Assembly (NCBI GenBank): GCA_018350325.1
Contig: JAEVLN010000001.1
Location: 6,601,254-6,665,253, forward strand
DNA from: Globodera rostochiensis
Taxonomy: Eukaryota; Nematoda; Chromadorea; Rhabditida; Heteroderidae
Reading direction: 5' to 3'
DNA: 64,000 bases
The translations under genes were made by a program, and so were the position numbers. The notes under the pieces are model-generated. The model was not told the DNA's origin. It saw nothing but the letters and a program-made list of their open reading frames with translations, and ran no database searches. Positions 21,180 through 32,091 of this stretch are shown here, piece after piece. Numbering within the stretch: position 1 is the first letter of the stretch; each line of letters begins with the position of its first letter.

Positions 21180-22006
21180 TGATTTGGTTATGATCAGTAA
21201 ATGCTAATGAAAGCTGGGTTTTTTTCAAAATTGGTCAAAATGAACGAATTGAAATTATATTTGGCAATTATTAGCAACAAACAAATAATAAAAATTGTTG
21301 TTAATAGATAAAATTGTTTTTATTAAATTAAATAAATTGCCCCAAATTTGCTTGACCAGAGAAATAAAAAACAAACATTTTGATAAAAAAATGCATTGTT
21401 TCTTTTATTTAATTTAAATTTTTTTAAGCATTAAATTTTCCGTTTTTTTGGCTCTTTTAAATTTGGCCGCCCATATTCCCAACCGAATGTTTTTTGACGT
21501 CGCTAGCTAATTCCAAATCGGTAAAATTTCCGAATTTTTTGTTTCCGAATCACTAAATTAAGTCCAAAGCCGCCTAATTGGATCGAACAAAGCAGAAAAA
21601 AGTGATCGGATACCGAATTTTGGGATTTGGATACGCACGATCCCAACATTTGAGGCCCTGGATTTTTGATTTTAAAAAAACGTTCTGGCAAATAAATTCC
21701 AAGTTTTAAAAAATGTTTGGAAGTTTTCACTAAAATTTCTGCAATTGTAAAATTACAAAAAACAAATCGCGGATTGGAAATCGAATATTTCGGACATAAC
21801 AATTTTTTTATCGGATTTCAGCAACAGTTTCGCTGGCCGAACAGTTCACAAAAGTTTGATGGAATTCCGAATTTGATCAGCGCCGGTTACCTAACAATTT
21901 TTTATTATAGTACATTCAATTAGCATCAATTAGCAGCAATTAGCATCAATTAGCATCAATTTCACACACAAAACTGTTTGTTGTTAACACTGACAAAAAA
22001 AGTTGT
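21180..22006. other. Intergenic between convergent loci F and G
   Basis: AT-rich. A short run of AGCATCAATT repeats lies at 21919-21962. No gene is supported. Confidence 0.4.
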
Positions 22007-24319
22007 TTAAAATAGGTAAATGCCGTTGTTCATCGGCTCCCAAAGTGTGTCCATGCTGTTGCTGTCGGCCTCCGACTTTCGGCGAGCGTTCAGAAGCTCC
22101 CCCAAACTTGGATGCGATTGCGTTCGTCGACTTCGATCAATTGTTGATGATTCTGTAACACATAATTAATCATAGTGATCAGTAATCACTGATCAGTAAC
22201 AGCTTTTTCTAGCTAATGAGACGAAAGCATCACGAAAAAACAACAACTAAATACTAGAGAAAGGGCTTGAAGACCGATCGAGAATCTCGAAAATTTCTCG
22301 GTCGAGCCAAAATTTTTTTTCGATCGAGATTTCAATCGAGAATCTCAACAACAAAAAAAATGTCGAAAACTCTTGACGAGAATCTCAATCGTCCTTTCTC
22401 TACTAAATACCCAACATACGGCCACACGGCCCTCTGGAAACGGCATGCCTGGGAAGAAACAACTAAATACTAGTAATGCTCGAGAACTAAAATTTACCGA
22501 GACTCGAGACTCACGCGCATCACTAATACCCAACATGGGCCCCCTGACTAGGATTGGCGGTTTTCAGACTAAACCTCTGGGGACGGCATTGTCTGTGAAG
22601 CGTGAATGTGATGAAGTTGGCGACGAATTTTGGTCAATCTCCGTAATGGCTTCCAAACTTTTTTGTGAACTTGTTCGACGACTCCGTTGTTTAATTACTG
22701 CTCCGCACGATGCCGCTCCTGTGATTTGCATTGATTACATATCGATTTATCGATTTATTTTGGATTTTTTGGTGAAAATCAATCGGTAGACCGTCCCATT
22801 CGATCGATCACTCACTCTCTAATATAGTTGGCTTCAAATTTTGCATTTAAAAAGTTGAATTAAATTAGATAATTTATGTTCCTAAATGCGCATTAAACGC
22901 CCAATTTTTATTTAGAAAAATTGTAATTTGACTCATTTTCAATTTGCGCAAAAATCAACAATCCTTTTTAATCTTTAAAATTTCAATTTTGTAAAATTGT
23001 GCCTGAAAAGCATAAAGGTAAAGAAGACGACGGCGGCGGTGAATTGTTCTCAGTGGCCAGAAGTTCACCTTGCCGACTGCTGCTTCCGGCACTTTTTGAT
23101 TTTGCTCCTGTAAGTTTATTTGAAAAATAATTTAAATAACAACGAATATTTGTCACTGGATTAATTTAATCTTTGCTTTGGTCCTTATTCCCCTGCGCCC
23201 CCTCCCAATTCCCCTCTGGCAAATTCCCCGCCGCCCCAATTCCCCTCCGGCAAATTCCCCTCCGGCAAATTCCCCGCCGCCCCAATTCCCTTCCGGCAAA
23301 TTCCCCGCCGCCCCAATTCCCCTCGGGCAAATTCCCCGCCGCCCCTATTCCCCTCCGGCAAATTCCCCTCCGGCAAATTCCCCGCCGCCCCAATTCCCCT
23401 CCGGCAAATTCCCCGCCGCCCCAATTCCCTTCCGGCAAATTCCCCGCCGCCCCAATTCCCCTCGGGCAAATTCCCCGCCGCCCCTATTCCCCTCCGGCAA
23501 ATTCCCCTCCGGCAAATTCCCCGCCGCCCCAATTCCCCTCCGGCAAATTCCCCGCCGCCCCAATTCCCTTCCGGCAAATTCCCCGCCGCCCCAATTCCCC
23601 TCGGGCAAATTCCCAGCCGCCCCAATTCCCCTCCGGCAAATTCCCCTCCGGCAAATTCCCCGCCGCCCCAATTCCCCTCCGGCAAATTGCAAATTCCCCG
23701 CCGCCCAATTCCCCGCATTTAAACCCAAAAAATTGTGCCTGAAATGCATAAAGGTAAAGAAGACGGCGGAGGCGGCGAATTGTCCTCAGGGCCCAAAAGT
23801 TTGGCTAAACTTTTGTCTGAAGATTCTCCATGCCCACTTTTGCTGCTTGAGGAGGCGCTGTTCGATTTTGTCGCTGTGTTATGCACAATTAACAAATTAG
23901 CCAACATTTTAATTAAATATATTTTAGACTAATTTTGTAATTTAAAAATATATTATTATTCCTTTTAAGGAAATAAATAATTATACCCGCCGAAATGCGT
24001 ATGGATGATGCCAATTGCTTGCAATATTTTTGGGCCTCTAAAAATGCCGTCAAATTTTTGTTTGTTCTTTGCCGACGCGCGAACTCATTTGTTGTGCCGT
24101 CTTTTTGCTTTGCTGAAACGATGGCATAAAAAATTTTAATTAAATTAAACAAATGTTTAAAATTAAATTTCTAAGCAATTTTTCACCAGCAGAATTTGTG
24201 TCCGCATCCGGTCCGGACTCAGATGGCGGCGGTTTACTTCTATTTTTGGAAAAAATAATGCCGCCCCATGCCCCACAAATAAACAACTCCAAAATGGCCA
24301 AAATAGCAATAATATTCAT
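22007..24319 (-). CDS. Locus G: six-exon secreted protein ending MDTLWEPMNNG, all introns phase 1
   Basis: Exons 24319-24187, 24112-23987, 23873-23739, 23107-23003, 22718-22575 and 22152-22007 give 262 residues with every intron in phase 1. Exon 1: MNIIAILAILELFICGAWGG signal peptide, then Ser/Pro tail. Exon 2: AKQKDGTTNEFARRQRTNK...LEAQKYCKQL. Exons 3 and 4 are a tandem exon duplication (ATKSNSAS...NSPPPPSSLPLC and AKSKSAGS...NSPPPSSSLPLC). Exon 5: CGAVIKQRSRRTSSQKSLEAITEID. Exon 6: SLGELLNARRKSEADSNSMDTLWEPM. The donors after exons 3 and 4 are both TTCAG|GCACAA, i.e. GC-AG introns. A 30-bp minisatellite lies between the duplicated exons. Symmetric phases allow any exon to be copied or skipped without loss of frame. 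Function unknown. Confidence 0.75.
22254..22402. mobile_element. MITE-like element with TAGAGAAAGG termini
   Basis: Ends ACTAGAGAAAGGGC and GTCCTTTCTCTACTAAATAC are inverted repeats. The interior is GATCGAGAATCTCG-type palindromic words. It lies in intron 5 of locus G. Confidence 0.5.
22471..22525. mobile_element. Short CTCGAG-type inverted-repeat element
   Basis: TAGTAATGCTCGAGA at the left and GCGCATCACTA at the right; the interior TAAAATTTACCGAGACTCGAG also occurs in the element at 62252-62350. Confidence 0.45.
23195..23718. repeat. 30-bp minisatellite in intron 3 of locus G
   Basis: Units alternate CAATTCCCCTCCGGCAAATT and CCCCGCCGCC, with some 15-bp half units and C/T variants (CTTCCGG, CTCGGG, CCTATT) repeating as a larger block of about 180 bp. 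Long frames cross it on both strands and are not genes. Confidence 0.92.
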
Positions 24320-24840
24320 TTTGTTAGAATAAATTTTCGATAAATTAAAATAAATAATTTTATAATTTTTTAATAATTATTTTTGTACGGCGAGTTAGTA
24401 TTATGTATTTGAATGAATAAAAAATTCTTTCTAAACTCAGTAAAATTCGAATTTTACTAATAAAATTTGAAACTTCCGTTTTTCTTTATTGTCTCTATAT
24501 TTTCATTTGAATAAAATTCGAATTTTACTAAAATTCAATTTTGTGAGTGTATTTAAATTATAATACAAACTCCTCGTATTATTTGAATATTTTCAAAATA
24601 ATACTTGGATTAATATTCAAAACTAATATAGGTAGTATTAGTAATACGCCGACTTTTAATATAATATAAAAAATAAATAGTATTAAATTTTATGTTTTTA
24701 TTACAAATAAGAGTTGCTAAAATTATTGACAGAAATGGAATCGATTAGATTAAAAAATTGTTGGCAATGACGACATTAGTCTACGTTATTGTTTTGTTGG
24801 CTTCTGCAGATAAAATTTTTGAAAATTTCGGACTTTTGAG
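24320..24840. other. Divergent intergenic stretch, loci G and H
   Basis: AT-rich. AAAATTCGAATTTTACT palindromic words at 24437-24530 recur at 30700-30830 and 38680-38790, so this is a dispersed AT-rich repeat. No AAACGTGGC block was found near locus G. Confidence 0.4.
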
Positions 24841-24847
24841 TCCTAAC

Positions 24848-25225
24848 CCCCGATAGTTCAACCCCCGACAATCCCCGCCGACAGTTCAACCCCCGACAAT
24901 CCCCGCCGACAGTTCAACCCCCGACAATCCCCGCCGACAGTTCAACCCCCGACAATCCCCGGCATTTTGGGTGCCTCAACCCCCGACAGTTCAACCCCCG
25001 ACAATCCCCGGCATTTTGGGTGCCTCAACCCCCCGACAATCCCCGGCATTTTGGGTGCCTCAACCCCCGACAGTTCAACCCCGAATGCCGCCCCGGCAAT
25101 CCCCGATCCCCGGCTTTTTGAGCGCCTCAATCTCCGACAGTTCCACGCCCAACATGCTGGAAATGCCGTTCCCGAAAAACCTCCGACATGCCGTCCCCGA
25201 CGAACCCCCGACATTTTTAGCCGCA
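24848..25225. repeat. Minisatellite with CCCCGACAATCCCCG units
   Basis: Early units are CGACAGTTCAACCCC plus CGACAATCCCCGC (about 30 bp). Later units insert CATTTTGGGTGCCTCAACCC. The right end degenerates. Confidence 0.85.
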
Positions 25226-25229
25226 GCCC

Positions 25230-25927
25230 CCGATTCGTAAAAACGAATTTAGTAATAAATGCAAATTGTTAAATAAAAAATATCAAATCTTTCTTCATTT
25301 ATTTGTAATTGATCGATTTGTATTATTCATTTGCGTCCATTGTGAAGCAATGCTCTCTCTCTGAATGCTTCTTCTTCATATAATTGTAAATTCATTGTTA
25401 TTGCGCGAAAATTATGCCGGGTTACGCATTGTCAACAGCAGTCAGAAAATGTCAATTTTTTCCATTAAAAAAAAGATAAATGACTGTTTAAATGTGTACA
25501 ATAAATAGCAAAAGCTCAAAAAGAAGCATTTTCCCCGACAACTTTTAGAATTAAAAGTGGCCTATAAATGCCTATTTTTGGGGTTTTAAATGGCAACAAT
25601 TTTTGCATTTTTTTACAAATTTTTAGTGCCTATTTTAGACTTTTTAAATAATTTTAGTGCTTATTTTGAGGATTTTAGGCCAATTTGACTGCCTATTACG
25701 ACCATTTTTAGTGCCCAAAAAATCGCTCTTTAATCATAAAATATTTAACTCTAAACTTTTATTTTTACTCCAATTTTATATGTGCTAAAATGCCCAAATT
25801 GGTGCTAAAAAATTATTTTGGGGGAAAAAATAGCCGAAAATGTGCCAAAACATTTGCTGAAGATTATTGAAATTTATTAATAATTTTGCATCAAATTCGA
25901 TATTTTGAATTAAAGAAATTAAATTTG
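25230..25927. other. Intergenic 5' flank of locus H
   Basis: AT-rich, with TTTTAGTGCCTATTTT words at 25620-25720 that recur at 48590-48680 in front of pseudogene L. No AAACGTGGC block was found. Confidence 0.4.
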
Positions 25928-25933
25928 ATGGAA

Positions 25934-27167
25934 ATGAAATTTGTCCTTATTCCCATCATTTTTGCGCTGTTTGTTTGTGGAGCATTGGCCGGCTGTTTTT
26001 CGTCCAACAACGGAAAGCCTAAAAAGGCATCATCAGTGCCCGCAATTAGCCCAAATTCAAACCTTTCGGGTAAAAAATAGATGAACAATTAAAATAAAAA
26101 TTAAAAATAATAATTTTTGAAAATTAGAAGACAAATAAACATCATTACAATTTTGTTGGTTGATATTTTAGATTCTGCTGGACCAAGAAGCTCAACATCA
26201 AGCAAAAATCCGAAACGAATAATTTTAAACACAGAATTCTTAGGCAAGATTTTGTTTTATTAAAAATAATTATCATCAATTTTTTTCACAACAAAACTCG
26301 AACATTGAATGAATGTAATGATCCCCCGGGGGCGCTATTTTTCAACTCTCCCCAAAAGGGGGGGCGGCTTTATTTTCAAATAGAGTGGGACGGAACCGGG
26401 ACTTTTGGGAAAAGCCGGGACCGGGACTTTTGGGAAAAGCCGGGACCGGGACTTTTGGGAAAAGCCGGGACCGGGACTTTTGGGAAAAGCCGGGACCGGG
26501 ACTTTTGGGTAGTCCCGGTCAAAAAACCGGGACTACTGGACAAAAAATGTTTTGGAAAAAACCGAGACTAAATTTCAGTCCCAGAAAAGACATTTCAGTA
26601 CTGGTCCCGGTCTCGCTCTTACGCTATTTTCAAATTGAAAGTTTAGCACAATTCGGGATGGATGCTATGTCATTGTTCGATGAAATGTCAATGAACAAGG
26701 CCGAAAGTGGCGGCATCGATTCACTATGGCAAAAACAGAATCGACTAAAATTAAAACACTTATTTTCTGCGACGGCATCACAAACGCTGGACGCGTATAA
26801 TAAACCCAATCCACAGCACGCTTTTGGCACTTTTGGCCGATCGAAGAGCGTTACAGACGCATCAACATCTTCAAACTCTTACAAATCGTGCAAAACCAGT
26901 TTGAACAGCTCGTACAAATCGTCGTGCAACTCCTCATCCATCAACAAATCGAAGTCGTTCAACAGCGCGGCGTCGTCGCGCAGAAGCTTCTCCAACGGCG
27001 GCTTAAACAATTCCAACGGCACTTTTGGCAGCTCTCGTAACGCCTCCACCTCCGGCTATAACACTTTTTTTGACCCTCAAAGCTCTACCAGTTATAATAA
27101 TAGCTCTTCCAAATCTGTTAAATCCGATGGGTTACGAAGAAGCACTTCGCGTTCGCGCAAATTTTGA
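25934..27167 (+). CDS. Locus H: three-exon secreted Ser-rich protein with an IDSLWQKQ motif and a GC-AG intron
   Basis: Exons 25934-26069, 26172-26243 and 26647-27167 give 242 residues, phases 1 and 1. Exon 1: MKFVLIPIIFALFVCGALAG signal peptide (an upstream in-frame ATG at 25928 adds ME), then CFSSNNGKPKKASS. Exon 2: (D)SAGPRSSTSSKNPKRIIL; no GT is usable at its end and TTAG|GCAAGA fits a GC donor. Exon 3: AQFGMDAMSLFDEMSMNKAES, then GGIDSLWQKQNRLK, then about 110 residues very rich in Ser, Asn, Lys and Arg ending RRSTSRSRKF. Intron 2 holds a 25-bp minisatellite. GIDSLWQK is the locus version of MDKLWE. A broken copy lies at 31650-32090 and a decayed one at 48744. Function unknown. Confidence 0.75.
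26385..26515. repeat. 25-bp minisatellite, five copies, in intron 2 of locus H
   Basis: The unit is CCGGGACTTTTGGGAAAAGC plus CGGGA. The decayed copy of locus H at 31935-31990 has one to two units of the same sequence, so the array expanded or shrank after the duplication. Confidence 0.85.
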
Positions 27168-27482
27168 GTTTTAAAAAAATGATTTTCAAATGTCGATGTT
27201 AGCATTATTTGTTGTTTTGTTTTCACAATGTCAATGATTTTGTATGAGATTTTGTACGATAAAAATTTGCATTAAAAACTTGGATCAAAGCATTACGTAT
27301 AGCCGGAAAGGGATTCCGTTCCGGCATAGCCCGCGGGTTTGGCTGATTGTTCCGTGGTTTGGAAAGAATACGAAATTAAAATTCGGGACCGGACGGGGTC
27401 GGGATTCCATCCGGATTTTTCGGGATCAACGAAATTCAATTCGGGCTCCGGGCAGCGCTCGTGTATTTCACAGTAGTCACGC

Positions 27483-27572
27483 TGATCCCAAAAAGCCATA
27501 GGATCAAATGCTTCCCAAAAAGCCATAACCGATCAAATGCTTCCCAAAAAGCCATAACCGATCAAATGCTTC
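27483..27572. repeat. 29-bp repeat, three copies, 3' of locus H
   Basis: Three copies of CCGATCAAATGCTTCCCAAA plus AAGCCATAA. The same unit forms the 2.5-kb array at 32092-34640, in the equivalent place of the duplicated block. Confidence 0.9.
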
Positions 27573-27694
27573 TCAAATTCGGTTTTATTGCCCAACTCTC
27601 TAAATGTGAACGAAATGAATTGTCCGGTTTATTTTTAGTACAAAAATTATTCAATAAATCGTAAAATTTGAGGCCATCCCTTCGCCCGCGAATT

Positions 27695-27850
27695 CAGCTT
27701 TATGCAAAATGCCAAAATCAATTGTTCATGATTTTGTGCGCAACAAAACGTGGCCAAATAATATTGTCCAATAAATTTATTGTCTTTGCCCATATATTTG
27801 GCATTTTATGCATTCATTGTTCACTTATTTCCACCACCAAATGTTTAAAA
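27695..27850 (+). promoter_or_regulatory. Promoter block upstream of locus I
   Basis: In order: ATGCCA at 27709-27714, CAACAAAACGTGGCCAAATA at about 27741-27760, a CCAATAAAT word, then CATATATTTGGCATTTTATG with TGGCAT at 27799-27804 and GCATTCATTGTTCACTT. It lies 145-300 bp before the ATG and is nearly the same upstream of locus J. Confidence 0.6.
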
Positions 27851-27994
27851 TAAATAATAAAAAGTCTTTTATGTTCACTGGGCTAATAATTATATTAACT
27901 TATATTTAAATTAATTAAACAAATCGGAGGAGGGGGGGATTTCATAGGCTAAATTTCTGATCATTTTCAAGCTTTTATTCTGATCGATCAATCA

Positions 27995-30359
27995 ATGAAT
28001 TTGGCCACAATTGCCATCATAATTTTTGTGCTATTTTTCTGTTCGGCGGCATGGGCAGGCCCTTTCCAGCCCAGATCAAAGATAGTACCGAGCAGCAGCA
28101 ACACACCATCACCACAGATCAATGCATCAGATCCCGGCTCAAAAAGCTTTTCAACAAGGCTAATGGAAGGTAAAATAATTTTTTTTTAAAAAGGGGGCAG
28201 GCTTTTGGCATTAATCCGTCGGCACCATTTTGGTGCGCGGTGTGCCCTTTTCTCGACGAACAAATTTTGATCAATTCAGGTGGCATTGATTATTACCTAA
28301 CGGGCACCGACAGCGATTATTTGAACCCGGAACAACAACAACAAACGTCACAATCAATTCGCCGTACAAACTTCTTTGGGGATGGCACCGGCACCGGCAC
28401 CGGCAACAGCAACAGCAGCGGCGGCCGAAACAAAACCCGTCGCAATACAACAAAAACAGTATTTAATCAAAATCAAAATACCGTACATACTCTTGTAACT
28501 CCGCCCCTTTAATAATGCCACCCCCTCTAATAATGCCGCCCCCTCTAATAATGCCACCCCCTCTAATAATGCCAAACCCTCTAATAATGCCACCCCCTCT
28601 AATAATGCCACCCCCTCTAATAATGCCACCCCCTCTAATAATGCCACCCCCTCTAATAATGCCACCCTCTCTAAAGCGCCAAAATCCAAAATCCCGAACG
28701 CTTCAACTCATTTTCAGGTTGCAGCTTTCCACCTACCGAAGACGGATAATCCCGTTGCTGATCCATCGATGGTAATTTCGGAATGTCAACCTCCGTCCGA
28801 ATGCATACACACAAAATGCCCGTTTATTCAAAAATTCATTCCAAAAATTTTGAAAACGAAAATTTGGCCTCAGTCGGGATGGATCTGTGGGGGTTCGAAT
28901 CTCGCATACAAATGTACCTAACCTTGTTTAGGCTTTTGGCAACGAACCACCGAGACAACAACAACAACAACGAACGTCATCATCATCATCACCACGTAGT
29001 CGTAAGAAATTAGAGTCCGATAAAATAAAAATGCCGGGAACGGGAACGGGCAATTTCAAATTTACCCCGGGACGGGAATGCCGGTGTTTTTGCCGTTCCC
29101 GTAAAAATGCCGTTCAATTTTTCACGGGAATGAATCCAGCGGGAATGGGGAAAAATTTGTTAGGTAAATCAACAATTTTTCTATGTATTGTATGTACATT
29201 TTTTTTTGTTTGGTATACAATTTGCACAAAATTTCTGATCTATCGCACTGGTGGTCGAAGATAGCACCGAGCAGTAGCAGCAGCAGCAGCAGCAATATGC
29301 CATCACCTCAATGGTTCAAAGCATCCGATCCCGACTCAAAAAGCTTTACAGAAAATCAAATTGAAGGTAAAATAAGGGGATTAAGCATCAATCGATCGGT
29401 CGGCTCGGCCCATTGGTGCGGCGGTGTGCCGCCCCCTTTCCTATAAATATACATAAATACGAACACAATTCTTTCATCAGATGCCATCCAGTATTGCCGT
29501 CAAACAAATTACGTAAGTGCAAAAGTGCCAAACAAAAAATAAAATTAAACAAATCGGAGCCGCATAAAATGCCCCCGGGAGGGGGGGAGGGCTGATCAAA
29601 GGGAAATTTCCTGAATTTTTTTTATTTTTTGCTACATAAATACCTAATATTTGCAGCGGCACAGAATTAATCACTCCCGAAAATCGAGACTTGACTAGCC
29701 GAGAAAATTTTTCCTTTTTTTTCTGGCACTCCAAAAACAACAAATTTTCGTTACTGGATTTTTAATTATGATATATAATAACAATTTTTGGGCTGCCGAT
29801 TAGGGAGGTGGTGGGAACTTTGTGCTTCGAAAACTTCAAGTTTCGCCGACTCGGTTGCCCCTTACAAAAAATTAGGCGTTATGGGGGGGGGGGGGGGTTG
29901 CCCCTTAGGCATTATGGGGGGGGGGGGGGGGTCGGTTGCCCCTTAGGCCTAGGCATTATGGGAGGGGGGTTGCCCCTTAGGCATTATGGGGGGGGGGGGG
30001 TCGGTTGCCTTAGGCCCTTAGGCATTATGGGAGGGGGGTTGCCCCTTAGGCATTATGGGGGGGGGGGGGGGGTCGGTTGCCCCTTAGGCCCTTAGGCATT
30101 ATGGGAGGGGGGTTGCCCCTTAGATTATGGGGGGGGGGGTCGGTTGCCCCTTAGGCATTATGGGAGGGGGGTTGCCCCTTACATTATGGGAGGGGGGGGG
30201 GGGGGGTCGGTTGCCCCTTAGGCCCTTAGGCATTATGGGAGGGGGGGGGGGGGGGGGGTCGGTTGCCCATTAGGCATTATGGGGGGGGGAGGGGGGGGGT
30301 TGCCCCTTAGGCATTATGGGGGGGGGGGGGGGTTGCCCCTTAGGCCCTTAGGCATTATG

Positions 30360-30394
<35 letters not shown>

Positions 30395-31210
30395 CAGTTG
30401 CTTAGGCATTATGGGGGGACACGGTACTTCAACTCTCAACTAATTTTTAGGTGTTCCAACCACCGAAGACGGATAATCCCGCTACTGATCCATCCATGGT
30501 AATTTCGGAATGCCAACCTCCGTCCGAATGCGCACACAAAATGCCCGTTTATTAAAAATTCATTCCAAATTTTGAAACTTAAATTTGAGCAAAAGCTTCA
30601 GTTGAATGATCTGTGGGGGTTCAAATTTCGCATAAATTTATTTGAAAAAATATTCAAATAACACAGCGAGTTAGTATAATTTGAATTTTAAAAAATTATT
30701 TTTAAACTCAGTTGAATTCGAATTATACTAGTAAAATTTGAAATCACTCTTTTTCTAAGAAAAAATATAGAGACAATAAAGAAAAACGGAATTTTTGAAA
30801 TTTTACTATTAAAATTCGATGTTTACTGAAGTTTAAAAATAATTTTTGATTCATTAACTGCTCGTATTATTTGAGTATATTTTCAAATTTTATTAGGAAA
30901 ATTCGAATAATCCTACAGCTTTTTGATTAGTCCAAAATCTAACGGTCCAATTTTTGTCTGGCAAGAATAGGCAACGGGGGGGCAAATGATTTCGATTAAA
31001 CAAAACAAAATTTGTTTTCAGTTTTTCCCCACCGAAGCATTCCTTCAAGATCAAGCAGTACCAGCATCACAACAACAACGACCACAAACGGCATCATCAT
31101 CACATAGCGCCGGTGGTCGTAAGAATGGGCAATTGAATAGCCGGAAAAAAGTTGATGGCCGCCTGCCTAAGAATTTTCTATCCGACAGCGCCGGCGGCGA
31201 CAGAACGTAG
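27995..31210 (+). CDS. Locus I: eight-exon modular secreted protein
   Basis: Exons 27995-28169, 28280-28458, 28718-28771, 28932-29163, 29265-29366, 29481-29512, 30451-30498 and 31022-31210 join to 336 residues (phases 1, 0, 0, 1, 1, 0, 0). Exon 1: MNLATIAIIIFVLFFCSAAWAG, then PSSSNTPSPQINASDPGSKSF. Exon 2: GGIDYYLTGTDSDYLNPEQ, Gln run, RRTNFF, Gly/Thr repeat, SSGGRNKTRR. Exon 3: VAAFHLPKTDNPVADPSM. Exon 4: AFGNEPPRQQQQQ...SPRSRKKLES. Exon 5 is a second copy of the exon 1 tail without signal peptide (PSPQWFKASDPDSKSF). Exon 6: (D)AIQYCRQTNY. Exon 7: VFQPPKTDNPATDPSM, a copy of exon 3. Exon 8: FFPTEAFLQDQAVPAS...SAGGRKNGQLNSRKK. The stop at 31210 is followed in frame by KSMEVVEEMEHEN, resembling the LWEEME end of locus K. 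Function unknown. Confidence 0.65.
28505..28675. repeat. 18-bp minisatellite with ATGCCA in every unit, intron 2 of locus I
   Basis: Nine copies of CCCCCTCTAATAATGCCA, eight ending ATGCCA and one ATGCCG. It starts about 50 bp after the exon 2 donor (ACA|GTATTT). It can be read as PPPLIM repeats, but the phase analysis puts it in an intron. Confidence 0.9.
28862..28912 (+). other. tRNA-like relic in intron 3 of locus I
   Basis: TTGGCCTCAGTCGG resembles a tRNA A box and GGGGTTCGAATCTCGC a B box, but only about 20 bp separate them, too few for an intact tRNA. Copies occur at about 36482, 30595 and 38555 at the same place in the duplicated modules. Probably a tRNA-derived SINE fragment. Confidence 0.3.
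29876..30420. repeat. G-run minisatellite in intron 6 of locus I
   Basis: Units are GGCATTATGGG, a G run of 8-30, GTCGGTTGCCCCTTA, sometimes GGCCCTTA. Equivalent places in locus J have only one or two units (37550-37625 and 38305-38400), so this copy expanded. The G runs could form quadruplexes in the transcript. Confidence 0.92.
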
Positions 31211-31640
31211 AAAAGTATGGAGGTGGTGGAAGAAATGGAACACGAGAACGAAGCGAGCAATGAAATGGGCGACGAAAATCCGATTTATTTATTTTTTTGA
31301 AATTTTAAATTTTTGATTAAATTTTGCGTGCTGGATCGTTGTTTCGTAAGTAAAAACTGCAAATGGGGCGCTTTTCAAAAGTTTTTTTTTTGTTATAACT
31401 TCTTTCAAAGCTAACCAAATCAAGCAATTTCCGATACCATTCGAAAGCATGCAATGGGTAGATGCTTACAAAGACAAAAGCTAAGTGATTGGACAATTCT
31501 CAAAAATGTTATGGCCAGAAAACGCTTTTTTGGCCTCAATTGGCCTTTAATGTTATGTTTGGCCAATACATAGCTTGGGTGAACAATTAAATCCAAAAAT
31601 AATCTTTGAAAATTAAAAGATAAATAAACATCATTACAAT
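31211..31640. other. 3' flank of locus I, no separate gene
   Basis: Continues in frame after the locus I stop (MEVVEEMEHENEASNEMGDENP to a second stop near 31300), then AT-rich DNA. The unusual phrase of tandem words CTAACCAAATCAAGCAATTTC at 31411 has no repeat elsewhere that I noticed. Confidence 0.4.
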
Positions 31641-31649
31641 TTTGTTGGT

Positions 31650-32091
31650 TGATATTTTAGATTTACCAAGAAGTTCAACATAAGCAAAAATCCGAAGCGA
31701 AATCCAACTTTAAACACAGAATTCTTAGGCAAGATTTTGTTTTATTAAAAATAATTATTTTTTTCACAACAATTGAATGAATGAATATACCGTAGCTTCT
31801 AATGAACCCCCCGGGCGCTATTTATCAACCCCCCCCCCCTATACCGGAGTTGCTAAGTAAAGCCCCCGAAGCGCTATTTTTCAACTCTCACCAAAAAGGA
31901 GGGGGGGGGGGGCTTTATTTTCAAATAGAGTAAGACGGGACCGGGACTTTTGGGAAATACTCGGGACCGGTTGTCCCGGTCTAAAAACCGGGACTACTGA
32001 ACAAAAAAAAACGTTTCGATGAACTGTCAAAGAACAAAGCCGAAAGTGACGGCATCGATTCACTATGGCAAAAACAGAACCGACCATTGGC
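31650..32091 (+). pseudogene. Decayed copy of locus H, cut by the 29-bp array
   Basis: Bases 31660-31735 match exon 2 of locus H including the TTAG|GCAAGA GC donor, but small changes break the frame. Bases 32010-32090 match exon 3 (ACGAACTGTCAAAGAACAAAG, then DGIDSLWQKQNRP), ending where the 29-bp array begins. The signal-peptide exon and the Ser-rich tail are missing. It is the H position of the duplicated H-I block. Confidence 0.75.

Noticed and set aside
23173..23900. Long overlapping Pro/Asn and Gly/Arg frames on both strands
   Set aside because: Produced by the 30-bp GC-rich minisatellite between exons 3 and 4 of locus G.
28862..28912. Functional tRNA gene
   Set aside because: Only about 20 bp separate the A-box-like and B-box-like words; there is no room for an anticodon arm, and the sequence is inside an intron and copied with it.
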